A stretch of DNA of 8,668 nucleotides from Bacteroidaceae bacterium (GTDB lineage: Bacteria; Bacteroidota; Bacteroidia; Bacteroidales; Bacteroidaceae), in contig JAEDMP010000088.1 in assembly GCA_016302965.1 (NCBI GenBank), forward strand, positions 1 to 8,668, read 5' to 3'. Each line of letters begins with the position of its first letter. The first letter of the stretch is position 1. The notes under the pieces are model-generated. The model was not told the DNA's origin, made no database searches, and was given only the letters and a program-made list of their open reading frames with translations. Shown here piece after piece: positions 1 through 7,144 of the stretch. The translations under genes were made by a program, and so were the position numbers.

Positions 1-2978
1 TGCTGGACACCTACTGTCCTGATGTAGATGCCAACGACCTCTTTGAGCAACGTTCCGCGGAGCAGGAGGAGAAAGACCGCCGTGCAGAGACCATGTATAT
101 GTACAACAAGTTAGCACAAGACTTCTTCCGTAGCCAGTATGAAGCAGAAAATCAGGAAGCAGTAGCATGTCGCCGATATGCCGAAATTTCCGATGCAGGC
201 ACAGGCCGTTGGGACAAGGATTTCTGTCGAACATTCGGTCTGGGTTACAGCCCGATGAGTGGCAATAAGTTCCTGCAATTTGCCAAGGCGAAAGGCTTGA
301 ACCTGCAAATCCTCGCAGAGATGGGACTATTAGGCGAGGACGATTCACGACCGGGCAACTACTACGACTTCTACCGTGGCCGCTTGATGATTCCCCAAAG
401 AGACCGCTGGGGACGGGTTCAGACCTTCACGGCAAGAAGTATCAACCCACAGGCAGCAGTCAAGTACCTCAATGGCCGTGACAGCCTGATTTACAAGAAG
501 AGCACCTCCATCTTCGGCATTGATGTGGCCATGAAGGCAGCCAGACAGATCGGTAAGGTATATCTTGTCGAGGGAGCCCCCGATGTGATGCGCCTCCAGT
601 CGCTTGGCATCGCCAATGTCGTCGCCACGCTCGGCGGTGTCTGGAGCAAGGAGCAGCTGTCCTATTTCAGCAAGTTCAGTTGCACCCTGTGCTTTATCCC
701 AGACTGCGATACGCCAAAGGATGGCGAACAGTTCGGACGAGGTGAGCAGTTCGTGTTCGCCAATGGCCGGCTTGCTACCGAGATGGGGTTTCAAGTTTCT
801 GTTAGAGAGATTCCTAAGGAAGGGAACAAGAAAGAAGATGCCGACTCCTATATCACCAGCCTCCAACGCTGGGAGACGCTGACCGAGAAGGACTTCATCC
901 TGTGGTATGCCGACAAGCATTATGATACCGACAGCACCAATGATGACCAGTTGAAGGTCATCTGCGATGTCTGTGACCTCCTGGTCAATATCCAGTCCGA
1001 CGTCCTCCAGGCTTCACTCCTCTCAGACCTCAAAGGCAAGTACCGCAAAGCTTCTGTCTGGAAGGGAGCCCTAGCCGATGCTGCCAGAAGACGGCAGGAG
1101 CAGAAACGTCGCCAGGCCAACAAGAAGTCGGAAGAGCTGGAAGGCTACCACTTCTACCGCAAGGGCTTCCACTACTACGACGTTGACCCGCAAGGGCGTG
1201 AACGGGACTGGACCAACTTCATTATCAGACCGTTGTTCCTAATAGCCGACGACGAAAAGCCCAGCCGTATCTTCGAACTGGAGAACGAGTCACGCACCAA
1301 GAAAACCATCGAATTGCAGCAGGCCGATGTCACCAAGCTCGACCGCTTCAAGGAGAAGATAGAGGGCAAGGGCGATTTCCGCTTCTTCGAGAAACAGGAG
1401 AAATACGAGTTGCTGAAAGCCTATATCTATGGTAAGACCGAGGAGGCGCAGCGTGTCACCCAGTTGGGTTGGAACAATATCGGTGAGCGTGGCTTCTACG
1501 CTTTCTGCAACGGCATCGTCTATGAAGGCAAGTGGAAGCCCGTTGACGAGTACGGCATGATCCGTCTTGACAATGAGAACTTCTACCTTCCCGCCTTGTC
1601 GAAGATCCACAAGCGTAACAAGACGGCCTTTGTCAATGAGCGCCGTTTTATCCATGCGCCAAAGAGGGAAGTCTCTGCCCAGGAGTATTTCTCTCTGCTC
1701 AATGAGTTGTATGGTAACAACGGCATTGTGGCCATCTGCTTCTATCTTGCCACCCTGTTCAGGGACATCATCACCGACAGCACCCGTTCTTTCCCCATGC
1801 TCAATATCTATGGCAAGAAAGGGACCGGCAAGACCGAGTTCGCCCTATCATTGGTCAGCCTGTTCCAGCGCAATCCCGAGGTCACCAATCTGGAGAGCAC
1901 CACCTATTATGCCATGGGTGACAAGTGTGCTGAGGTCAGCAATATGATTGTCCACTTCGACGAATACAAAAACTCACTGAGCAAAAAGCATATAGACTTC
2001 CTGAAAGGCATCTATGACAGTGCAGGACGCACCAAGCGCTCCGCCGATGGCGAGCGTCGTGAGTCCACCAATATCGCCTGTGGTGTTGTCCTCACCGGAC
2101 AGGAAATGCCCACCGTCGACATCGCCCTCTTTAGCAGGCTGATATTTCTTGAGTCCCAGCGCAGCGAGCGCACCAAGGAAGAGACCGACAGGTACCAGCA
2201 GTTCATGAAACTGAGGAATATGTGCCCCACCAATATCACCGTAGGCATGATGCGGTATCGCGACAATTTCAATGCCGGATGGATGAGCGCCTGGAAGCGA
2301 GCCTTGGAAGAGATCAAGAGCGAGGTCGATTACTGCACTATCGGCGAGCGCTTCATCAACAACTGGGCGATGATGCTGGCCACCTATTACTGCTTGCATC
2401 CTATTGCCGAAGAACTCACCTTCAACGAGCAGCAAGTCCACGACATCTGCATTGAGGGTTTGAAATACCAGCATAGCCTATGCAACAGCACCGATGAGAT
2501 AGCCATCTTCTGGTCGATGTTCTCCAAGTCACGTCAGTTGGGTGAGATTAAAGAAGGCCAGGACTATAAGGTCTGCCAGTTGAGCAGGCTGAAAATCTCC
2601 ACCAAGAACAAGGAGCGCAAGACCTTGGACTTTGAGGCACCACGCAATATCCTCTTTGTCAGGGAGAAGATATGCATCGCCAAGGCCAATATGCAAGCTA
2701 GACGAGAGGGCAAGATACTCATTTCCGACGAGTCTTTGCTATCCTATCTCATCTCCACCTCCGACTATTTCGGCAAGACCACCTCGCCATTGAAGTTCTA
2801 CGTCATGGACGAGACCGGCAAGCCCACGAGACGCACGACAGAGAGTGGCAGCTCCACATACATCTTCGACCAGGAGCGAGCCCTTGCCTTCGACTATCAG
2901 TCCGTTTGCAACAACTATGACATCAACCTGTTGGTATTGTCCGAGGACGGAGAGCAGGACAAGACCGATGAACCCTAA
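1..2978 (+). CDS. DNA primase-helicase (TOPRIM plus P-loop helicase), 5' partial
   Basis: Predicted to prime and unwind DNA during replication or transfer of the element. The frame has no stop back to the left edge. Although an ATG lies at 93, the residues encoded before it continue the region that follows the zinc ribbon in DnaG proteins, so the true start and probable CHC2 zinc finger are upstream. Counting from the ATG at 93, a DnaG-like catalytic core includes GLGYSP (about 49-54) and FYRGRLMIP. The TOPRIM part has VEGAPDV (159-165, acidic residue E160) and PDCD (203-206, the DxD pair). A second module has a Walker A GKKGTGKT (574-581), a Walker B IVHFDEY (619-625) and a sensor-like GVVLTGQE, resembling the DUF927/phage helicase class. 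The last 250 residues are unassigned. The primase call is secure; the helicase family is inferred from motifs only. The next gene begins 11 bases after the stop, suggesting co-transcription. Confidence 0.88.
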   Translation, partial: LDTYCPDVDANDLFEQRSAEQEEKDRRAETMYMYNKLAQDFFRSQYEAENQEAVACRRYAEISDAGTGRWDKDFCRTFGLGYSPMSGNKFLQFAKAKGLNLQILAEMGLLGEDDSRPGNYYDFYRGRLMIPQRDRWGRVQTFTARSINPQAAVKYLNGRDSLIYKKSTSIFGIDVAMKAARQIGKVYLVEGAPDVMRLQSLGIANVVATLGGVWSKEQLSYFSKFSCTLCFIPDCDTPKDGEQFGRGEQFVFANGRLATEMGFQVSVREIPKEGNKKEDADSYITSLQRWETLTEKDFILWYADKHYDTDSTNDDQLKVICDVCDLLVNIQSDVLQASLLSDLKGKYRKASVWKGALADAARRRQEQKRRQANKKSEELEGYHFYRKGFHYYDVDPQGRERDWTNFIIRPLFLIADDEKPSRIFELENESRTKKTIELQQADVTKLDRFKEKIEGKGDFRFFEKQEKYELLKAYIYGKTEEAQRVTQLGWNNIGERGFYAFCNGIVYEGKWKPVDEYGMIRLDNENFYLPALSKIHKRNKTAFVNERRFIHAPKREVSAQEYFSLLNELYGNNGIVAICFYLATLFRDIITDSTRSFPMLNIYGKKGTGKTEFALSLVSLFQRNPEVTNLESTTYYAMGDKCAEVSNMIVHFDEYKNSLSKKHIDFLKGIYDSAGRTKRSADGERRESTNIACGVVLTGQEMPTVDIALFSRLIFLESQRSERTKEETDRYQQFMKLRNMCPTNITVGMMRYRDNFNAGWMSAWKRALEEIKSEVDYCTIGERFINNWAMMLATYYCLHPIAEELTFNEQQVHDICIEGLKYQHSLCNSTDEIAIFWSMFSKSRQLGEIKEGQDYKVCQLSRLKISTKNKERKTLDFEAPRNILFVREKICIAKANMQARREGKILISDESLLSYLISTSDYFGKTTSPLKFYVMDETGKPTRRTTESGSSTYIFDQERALAFDYQSVCNNYDINLLVLSEDGEQDKTDEP

Positions 2979-2989
2979 TATTGACGCTT

Positions 2990-3568
2990 ATGGCAGTACA
3001 GAATACAATCTTCCCATTGATTTTCACCCTTGAACGGGTACGCAATGGCTATATCCTTTCCTCCAAGGAAGAGACCGGCAGCACCCAGGAGCCCGCCTTC
3101 CGCAAGGAAGTCGTTACCGATGACAAGATACACAGCCGTATCGGCCAGCTGCTCCATCTGGACACCATGACCAACGAGCATCCCGTGATGTTCCATGTCG
3201 AGGCAGTATCTAAAAATGCCTATCAGCCAGTCGATGACACGATGAAGGACGATATGGCAGAAGCCAAACTGGCCTATATCCATTTCTGCGGAGGCAATGT
3301 CCAGGACGACTCCGTCACCTGCTTGCGCTTCGTTGATACCGACACAATTGAGGTCTATGGTGCAGAAGTCGAGAGTGCGGCCAAGAAAGACGACTGTCCG
3401 ATTACCTATCTCGGCGGCATCCCCGCTATTTCGTTCCCGAATACCAAGGAAGGCAAGAAGGCCCTTGCGTCCCTTTTTCCGAGACCCAGGGTTGTTGAGA
3501 CCACTAACCAGCAGGTCGCAGAATGGTATAATTCCCGGAAAATAGCCCTACAAAATGGGGTAAAGTAA
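2990..3568 (+). CDS. Hypothetical protein downstream of primase
   Basis: Not recognised. The frame can open at a TTG (2981), but the ATG at 2990 is the more ordinary start and gives 192 residues. The protein looks soluble: it has no signal peptide or membrane segment, mixed charge, and alternating hydrophobic and polar stretches suggesting an alpha/beta fold. There is no clear catalytic motif. It contains scattered cysteines (for example HFCGG and a later DDCPITYLGG stretch) but no paired CxxC zinc site. The C-terminal third is basic and contains FPNTKEGKKALASLF and a helix-like VAEWYNSRKIAL. It follows the primase by 11 bases and ends 87 bases before the ParA ATG, so it probably shares the primase transcript. 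A role in DNA handling is a guess from position only. Codon use resembles the neighbours, which supports it being a genuine gene. Confidence 0.7.
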   Translation: MAVQNTIFPLIFTLERVRNGYILSSKEETGSTQEPAFRKEVVTDDKIHSRIGQLLHLDTMTNEHPVMFHVEAVSKNAYQPVDDTMKDDMAEAKLAYIHFCGGNVQDDSVTCLRFVDTDTIEVYGAEVESAAKKDDCPITYLGGIPAISFPNTKEGKKALASLFPRPRVVETTNQQVAEWYNSRKIALQNGVK

Positions 3569-3655
3569 TTTTTTATTACGGAATTTACGAAATCAAATTG
3601 CCAACAAAGGCATACCCAATTAAAAAATCGACATAATAACAATCAATTGAGCTAT
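3569..3655 (+). other. AT-rich spacer ahead of parA, possible promoter region
   Basis: These 87 bases are much richer in A and T than the flanking genes. They start with a short palindrome (GTAAT, five T, ATTAC, from 3565) that overlaps the preceding stop codon and could be a weak terminator. TAATTTTT at 3566-3573 is a 7 of 8 match to the Bacteroidetes -7 box, but I see no convincing -33 element at the right distance. There is no clear ribosome-binding site before the ATG at 3656. This is a plausible place for a parA promoter and is not proven. Confidence 0.3.
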
Positions 3656-4414
3656 ATGAACACAAAAATCATCGCAGTCGCTAACCATAAGGGAGGCGTC
3701 GGCAAGACCACCACCGTTGCCAGCTTAGGCAGCATCCTTTCTCAGAAAGGCTATCGAGTATTAGTTGTAGACTTGGATGCCCAGTCAAATCTCACCACCT
3801 CGTTGGTTCCAAGTTTTGAAGGAGCCACTATTTACGAAGCCCTGACCGGCAGGACAGGCACCTTGCCGACTGTCGCCATCACCGACAATTTTCACCTCGT
3901 CCCCGCCTCATTGACATTGGCCATGATAGATGTGGAGTTGTCCACCGCCATTGCCAGGGAGAGCATCTTGAAGGATGTCCTTGAGAAGGCGCAGGTAAGC
4001 GACCATTACGACTACGTCCTTTTGGACTGCCCACCCTCCTTGGGTCTCATCACCCTCAATGCCTTCACCGCCTCCACCGACATCATCATCCCTCTCGTTT
4101 CAGAGGTCTTGCCCTTCAAGGGACTGACCATGATTACCGATTTCATCAATATGGTAAAGCGCAAGCTCAATCCGTTGGTGAAGGTCAGCGGCATACTCAT
4201 CACCCGATGGGAAGGCAGCAAACTGTCGAAAGGCATTGAAGAGAAGCTGCGTGCGACCTTGGGCGACCAGGTCTTCGACACCAAGATCCGCAAGAATATC
4301 CGACTGGCAGAAGCCCCGTTGGAGAACCGAAATATAGTGGACTATGACAAGAGCAGCAACGGAGCCAAGGACTATATCCAGTTCACGGAAGAGTTTCTGG
4401 CCCGCATACAATAA
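3656..4414 (+). CDS. parA: ParA-family ATPase (TraA-like of Bacteroidales conjugative transposons)
   Basis: A ParA/Soj/MinD-type ATPase that would act with a DNA-binding partner in partition or control of the element. The frame can open at a TTG (3647), but the ATG at 3656 puts the P-loop at the usual distance from the N-terminus and gives 252 residues, normal for a short ParA. Visible motifs are a deviant Walker A KGGVGKTT (12-19) with the signature lysine K12, the A' motif VVDLDAQSN (37-45), and Walker B VLLDCPPS (121-128). There is no N-terminal DNA-binding extension. The next gene starts 17 bases downstream, so the two probably form a unit. In CTnDOT-type elements a ParA homologue called TraA sits at the head of the transfer region, which fits this position. 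Whether it acts in partition, transfer control or both cannot be told from sequence. Confidence 0.95.
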   Translation: MNTKIIAVANHKGGVGKTTTVASLGSILSQKGYRVLVVDLDAQSNLTTSLVPSFEGATIYEALTGRTGTLPTVAITDNFHLVPASLTLAMIDVELSTAIARESILKDVLEKAQVSDHYDYVLLDCPPSLGLITLNAFTASTDIIIPLVSEVLPFKGLTMITDFINMVKRKLNPLVKVSGILITRWEGSKLSKGIEEKLRATLGDQVFDTKIRKNIRLAEAPLENRNIVDYDKSSNGAKDYIQFTEEFLARIQ

Positions 4415-4416
4415 AG

Positions 4417-4424
4417 AAAGGAGG
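4417..4424 (+). promoter_or_regulatory. Strong Shine-Dalgarno sequence
   Basis: AAAGGAGG is a near-perfect complement to the 16S rRNA anti-Shine-Dalgarno sequence and lies 7 bases before the ATG at 4432, ideal spacing. No other gene in this window has one this strong, and Bacteroidetes rarely depend on such sites. It fixes the start of the DUF3408-like gene. Confidence 0.8.
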
Positions 4425-4431
4425 AAACGAT

Positions 4432-4791
4432 ATGGACAACAAACGTCTGGACGCACTGTTCTCAGGACTCACACGCACCAATGAGGCAGAGGACAAACAA
4501 CCGATACAACAAGAGACATCAGCCAATGCCCCAAGCACCCCCGCAAAGAAGCCCAAGGCCGGCAATGCCAGAGCCAAGCAGAAGAAATTTGAGACAGAAC
4601 AGCAGGTAGAGCGTTTCTGCACCATCGTCAAGACCGAGCAGATGAAGAAGCTGCGTATCATCGCCAAGCGGGAAGGCTTGCAGATCAAAGATGTGGTAGA
4701 AGCAGCCTTCGGCAAGGCCATCACGGCTTATGAGCGTAAGCATGGCAAGATAGAAGAAGACACCAAGAAGAACCTCAAAGACCTCTTTTAA
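4432..4791 (+). CDS. DUF3408-like protein, probable ParA partner
   Basis: A 119-residue protein resembling the DUF3408 family (TraB-like) found beside ParA in Bacteroidales mobile elements. Residues 1-35 are polar and probably disordered. Residues 38-52 form a lysine/arginine-rich linker with several AK and PK steps. The conserved domain spans about 55-106 and contains ERFCTIVK followed by two predicted helices with IKDVVEAAFGKAI and a final YERKHGK. A short strand then two helices recalls ribbon-helix-helix DNA-binding proteins, and the basic linker would favour DNA contact; both points are inference. The position directly after a short ParA that lacks its own DNA-binding domain suggests it supplies DNA binding for the pair. 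Its start is set by the strong Shine-Dalgarno sequence. A terminator lies 84 bases past its stop, so this is probably the last gene of its transcript. Confidence 0.82.
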   Translation: MDNKRLDALFSGLTRTNEAEDKQPIQQETSANAPSTPAKKPKAGNARAKQKKFETEQQVERFCTIVKTEQMKKLRIIAKREGLQIKDVVEAAFGKAITAYERKHGKIEEDTKKNLKDLF

Positions 4792-4875
4792 ACAGAAAAG
4801 ACAACTTGTCACACACTATATGAAGCGACATTCTCATAATGAATTGTGTTTAGCAACTCAATAATTATGTCGTGG

Positions 4876-4908
4876 CGGCAGGCTGTTGTGAAACACCCTG
4901 CCGTTTTT
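4876..4908 (+). terminator. Rho-independent terminator after the parA unit
   Basis: CGGCAGG pairs with CCTGCCG (7 bp). After one C/C mismatch, TGTT pairs with AACA (4 bp) around a GTGA loop. Five T residues follow directly. The T tract is on the + strand side only, so it ends transcription from the ParA and DUF3408-like genes and separates them from the transfer genes. Confidence 0.85.
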
Positions 4909-4947
4909 GTATTCAGCACTCAGAGAAAAGACGAAAAACACACTTCC

Positions 4948-4979
4948 TTGGTTCTAACCGATATTGTAGTTAGAACCAA
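4948..4979. repeat. Perfect 11-bp inverted repeat, candidate operator
   Basis: TTGGTTCTAAC at 4948-4958 and its exact complement GTTAGAACCAA at 4969-4979 are separated by 10 bases. The arms repeat every 21 bp, two helical turns, so two protein subunits could bind the same face of the DNA. No T tract follows, which argues against a terminator. It lies about 70 bases before a possible promoter for the transfer operon. A regulator site is the simplest reading; a ParA-partner binding site or a recombination site is also possible. Confidence 0.6.
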
Positions 4980-5047
4980 TCGCCCCAACCAGCTATCCAA
5001 AAGGCTGTTATCCACCTACGTTTATAAATATTGCCATTCTGCCAGGG

Positions 5048-5055
5048 TAATTTTG
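5048..5055 (+). promoter_or_regulatory. Possible Bacteroidetes -7 promoter box
   Basis: TAATTTTG matches the Bacteroidetes consensus TAnnTTTG at every fixed position and lies 37 bases before the ATG at 5093, giving a short leader. The weak point is the -33 element: the nearest TTG (5031-5033) is only 14 bases upstream, closer than the usual spacing of about 20. It may need an activator, perhaps at the inverted repeat upstream. Confidence 0.4.
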
Positions 5056-5092
5056 TGTCTGCAAATCACGAAGTTTCATCCAAAAAAGCAAA

Positions 5093-5989
5093 ATGACAAT
5101 GAGTCCATTCATAATTTACGCCATCGTCCTGAACATCGCATACATCCTCTATTATGCGACGATAATCACCATGGACATGCACGCTAAACCCAAGGATGCG
5201 GAGAACCAGACTGAGACCATCAGCATGGATAACGATCAGGAGTCGCAAGAGACCGCCATCATGCCCAAGACCGTTACCGAAGACCCGTTCACCGGTAATT
5301 TCAATATCGCCGAAGCGACTGAACCCATGCGTCCTGCCGAGGCAGCCCCCGAAGATGCAACCTCTGACAACCAAGAAGGCCAAACGGAGGGAGATGAAGA
5401 TGAACAATCCGACGGCGGCGGGAGTGATGACGATGGTGGGGAAGTGGCACCAGCTATTGACCCCTCTGCAGAAGAAGGAGCAGAATCCGAACAGGCATCA
5501 ACGTCAGAAGCGCAGCAAGGCATCGAAGAGGCAGGTCAGGAAGAAATTGGACAGGCCGAAAGCTCCGAGCAAGCAGACAATACAGATCCTGCATCCCAGC
5601 CTGAAGCAGAAGAAGCGAGCGAAGCCACTGTTGAAGAAGCTGATGAAGAGAATGACAATGACAACGATGATGATGACGATGACGAAGACAACGGCATTAC
5701 CACCGTACCATTCAGCGACACCCTCACCCTGACCGATACTTCAGAGCAGGATGATGACATCAGCAAAGCCTTTGATCCCGATCTGGCACTGCCGAAGTTC
5801 GGAGTAACGTCCATCGTAGGCCAGCCTACCGACGCGAAGGTTGAAGAAACGCTGAACACCGTCAACACCAAGTTGATTGACAACATCCCCAATGGAAATT
5901 TCATGGAACCAGCCCAGCTTGCAGCGATGATGCGCGGTAAGCGTGAAGAAGGTAATATCGCATATAAAGATGAGTACACCAAGTGGTAA
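5093..5989 (+). CDS. Membrane-anchored highly acidic protein at head of transfer operon
   Basis: 298 residues in three parts. Residues 5-26 form one hydrophobic helix (from PFIIYAIV to YYATII) without a signal-peptidase site, so it is probably an anchor; the following HAKPKD suggests the rest faces the cytoplasm. Residues about 30-225 are a low-complexity, presumably disordered region very rich in E, D, Q, A and S, with an almost pure acidic run at 184-199. Residues 226-298 return to ordinary composition (FDPDLALPKFG, then helical stretches, ending DEYTKW) and are probably the conserved functional domain. Its place just before the DUF4134 genes corresponds to TraC/TraD-like genes in Bacteroidales elements, but I do not recognise the family with confidence and leave the symbol empty. 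It may be a flexible tether presenting the C-terminal domain near the mating channel. The next gene overlaps its end by 20 bases. Confidence 0.8.
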   Translation: MTMSPFIIYAIVLNIAYILYYATIITMDMHAKPKDAENQTETISMDNDQESQETAIMPKTVTEDPFTGNFNIAEATEPMRPAEAAPEDATSDNQEGQTEGDEDEQSDGGGSDDDGGEVAPAIDPSAEEGAESEQASTSEAQQGIEEAGQEEIGQAESSEQADNTDPASQPEAEEASEATVEEADEENDNDNDDDDDDEDNGITTVPFSDTLTLTDTSEQDDDISKAFDPDLALPKFGVTSIVGQPTDAKVEETLNTVNTKLIDNIPNGNFMEPAQLAAMMRGKREEGNIAYKDEYTKW

Positions 5990-6329
5990 GACATACCGGC
6001 TAATACTGCCAGCGTTGCTGATGGCCATAGGCATACAGAGCGCCTATGCACGGTGCGGTTCTGTGGACTACACCTGGGGCGCTGACGGTCTTGCCGAAGC
6101 CACCACTTTCGTGGGAACGGTGATGATCTATGTGGTGGAGATATTGTATGCCGTGGCGGGAATCATGGTCGTTATCTCAGCCTTGCAGATCTACATCAAG
6201 ATGAACTACCACGAAGGTGACATCACCAAGAGTGTGATGATACTCTTCGGCGGCATCCTCTTCATGATAGGAGCCTCCGTAGTCATGCCCGCCCTCTTCG
6301 GCTATCAGGACATGAACTTCATATTCTAG
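5970..6329 (+). CDS. DUF4134 family protein, first copy (VirB2-like)
   Basis: A small protein of the TraE/DUF4134 type, comparable in topology to VirB2 pilins: a signal peptide followed by two membrane helices. I chose the ATG at 5970 (119 residues) over the GTG at 5943 because it gives a compact signal peptide: a basic start (K7, R10), hydrophobic core LILPALLMAIG, and cleavage after AYA (25-27). The mature protein is about 92 residues, with helices at about 47-76 and 89-110 and a short KMNYHEGDITK loop between them. It aligns with the second copy through YA-AGI, YI-MN, a lysine in the loop, and P--FG at the end. The start lies inside the acidic protein gene, so translation is probably coupled. 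It probably sits in the inner membrane or is a pilus subunit; which one is not known from sequence. Confidence 0.82.
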   Translation: MSTPSGKTYRLILPALLMAIGIQSAYARCGSVDYTWGADGLAEATTFVGTVMIYVVEILYAVAGIMVVISALQIYIKMNYHEGDITKSVMILFGGILFMIGASVVMPALFGYQDMNFIF

Positions 6330-6394
6330 ACTATTTAATCGCGACAAGATAGGAACAAGAAACTAAATGTAAAACAAGAAATTTTGTAAAGCCA

Positions 6395-6787
6395 ATGAAG
6401 AAAAAGTTTTTTCAGGTCTGCACTACAGTGAAGGCCAAAGTGTCAAACGCAAGTCGCCGTGCCAAGCTGATGGCCATGGGAGCCGTCATCGCAGCCCTTT
6501 CTCCAGCCGGTGCATTCGCTCAGGAACTGGCAGGAACGGGCTATGATGCAGGTACCAGTGCTTTGGAGGAAGTAGCCTCCGAGCTGGTCAAGTACGTGCC
6601 CTACGTCGTCAACCTGTGCTACGCCCTGGCTGGTATAGTGGCAATTGTTGGTGCAATTTCGGTGTACATCGCCATGAACAACGAGGAGCAGGATGTCAAG
6701 AAGAAGATCATGATGACCGTCGGTGCATGTATCTTCCTCATTGCCGCCGCCAATGCGCTCCCGCTCTTCTTCGGTATCGGAGGCTAA
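6395..6787 (+). CDS. traE: TraE, DUF4134 family (VirB2-like), second copy
   Basis: 130 residues. It has an unusually long basic N-region (1-24, seven lysine/arginine residues), hydrophobic core LMAMGAVIAALSPAGA, and cleavage after AFA (40-42), leaving a mature protein of 88 residues starting QELAGTGY. Two membrane helices follow (about 70-94 and 105-128) with a charged loop NNEEQDVKKK between them, and the protein ends in FFGIGG. This is closer to typical TraE than the first copy. In the Bacteroidales mating apparatus TraE takes the VirB2 position, just before the VirB3-like TraF, as here. The gene ends in tandem stops (TAATAA), with the next ATG 15 bases after the first. A 65-base AT-rich spacer precedes it, without a clear Shine-Dalgarno sequence. 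Confidence 0.88.
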   Translation: MKKKFFQVCTTVKAKVSNASRRAKLMAMGAVIAALSPAGAFAQELAGTGYDAGTSALEEVASELVKYVPYVVNLCYALAGIVAIVGAISVYIAMNNEEQDVKKKIMMTVGACIFLIAAANALPLFFGIGG

Positions 6788-6802
6788 TAACGAGAACTCG
6801 CT

Positions 6803-7099
6803 ATGGCACAGATAACAGAGACGAACATGGAGTATCCGATGTTCAAGGGGTTGCAGCGTCCGTTGGAGTTCTTGGGACTCCAAGGGCGCTACATCACCTG
6901 GGCAGCCATCACTGCCGGTGTCGGCATTCTCGGTTTCATGTTGGTATATGCCTTGACCGGATTCCTCTTGGCGTTGGTCTTCGCAGCCGTTTCCATCAGT
7001 GCCGGCATCGGCATGATTATGGTGAAGCAGCGTAGAGGGCTATATTCCAAGAAAACCGACAAGGGAATCTTCATCTATGCCTACAGCGAGCGTTTGTAA
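6803..7099 (+). CDS. traF: TraF, DUF4133 family (VirB3-like)
   Basis: 98 residues, the usual size for this family. The N-terminus has the characteristic YPMFKGLQRPLEFLGLQGRY (11-30), followed by two closely spaced hydrophobic helices (about 31-50 and 53-74) and a basic tail KQRRGLYSKKTDKGIF. This matches TraF/DUF4133 of Bacteroides conjugative transposons, which resembles VirB3 in size, membrane hairpin and place directly before the VirB4-type ATPase. VirB3 proteins are inner-membrane partners that hold VirB4 at the channel. There is no signal peptide; both helices should stay in the inner membrane with the ends in the cytoplasm. It is tightly spaced after TraE, but the gap to TraG is longer and contains a stable hairpin. 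Confidence 0.92.
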   Translation: MAQITETNMEYPMFKGLQRPLEFLGLQGRYITWAAITAGVGILGFMLVYALTGFLLALVFAAVSISAGIGMIMVKQRRGLYSKKTDKGIFIYAYSERL

Positions 7100-7144
7100 A
7101 AGCACTACGAACATGAAAACGAGTTTGACAAAGTAAACAATCAT

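Larger units (their letters stand above)
4792..5092. other. Gene-free control region between parA unit and transfer operon
   Basis: I find no credible gene in these 301 bases. An open frame crosses from 4846 into the next gene, but it lacks an ATG start and its cysteine- and histidine-rich translation looks random. The region holds a small GACAA/TTGTC palindrome (4800-4810), a strong terminator (4876-4908), a perfect 11-bp inverted repeat (4948-4979) and a Bacteroidetes -7-like box (5048-5055). The arrangement suggests the end of one transcript and the regulated start of the next. Confidence 0.6.

Noticed and set aside
93..95. ATG at 93 as the start of the primase
   Set aside because: The frame is open to the left edge, and the residues encoded upstream fit the DnaG region that follows the zinc ribbon.
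5007..5015. TTATCCACC, one mismatch from a DnaA box
   Set aside because: A single imperfect site without repeats, an AT-rich melting region or a replication initiator gene nearby is expected by chance.
4846..5187. Open frame of 113 codons across the control region
   Set aside because: It starts without ATG, crosses the terminator and dyad, overlaps the acidic protein gene in another frame, and its translation looks random.
5943..5969. GTG start for the first DUF4134 gene
   Set aside because: It would add nine residues ahead of a signal peptide that is already complete from the ATG at 5970.
5536..6051. Antisense open frame of 171 codons rich in serine
   Set aside because: The serine runs are the complement of the Asp/Glu codons of the acidic protein, so it is a shadow.
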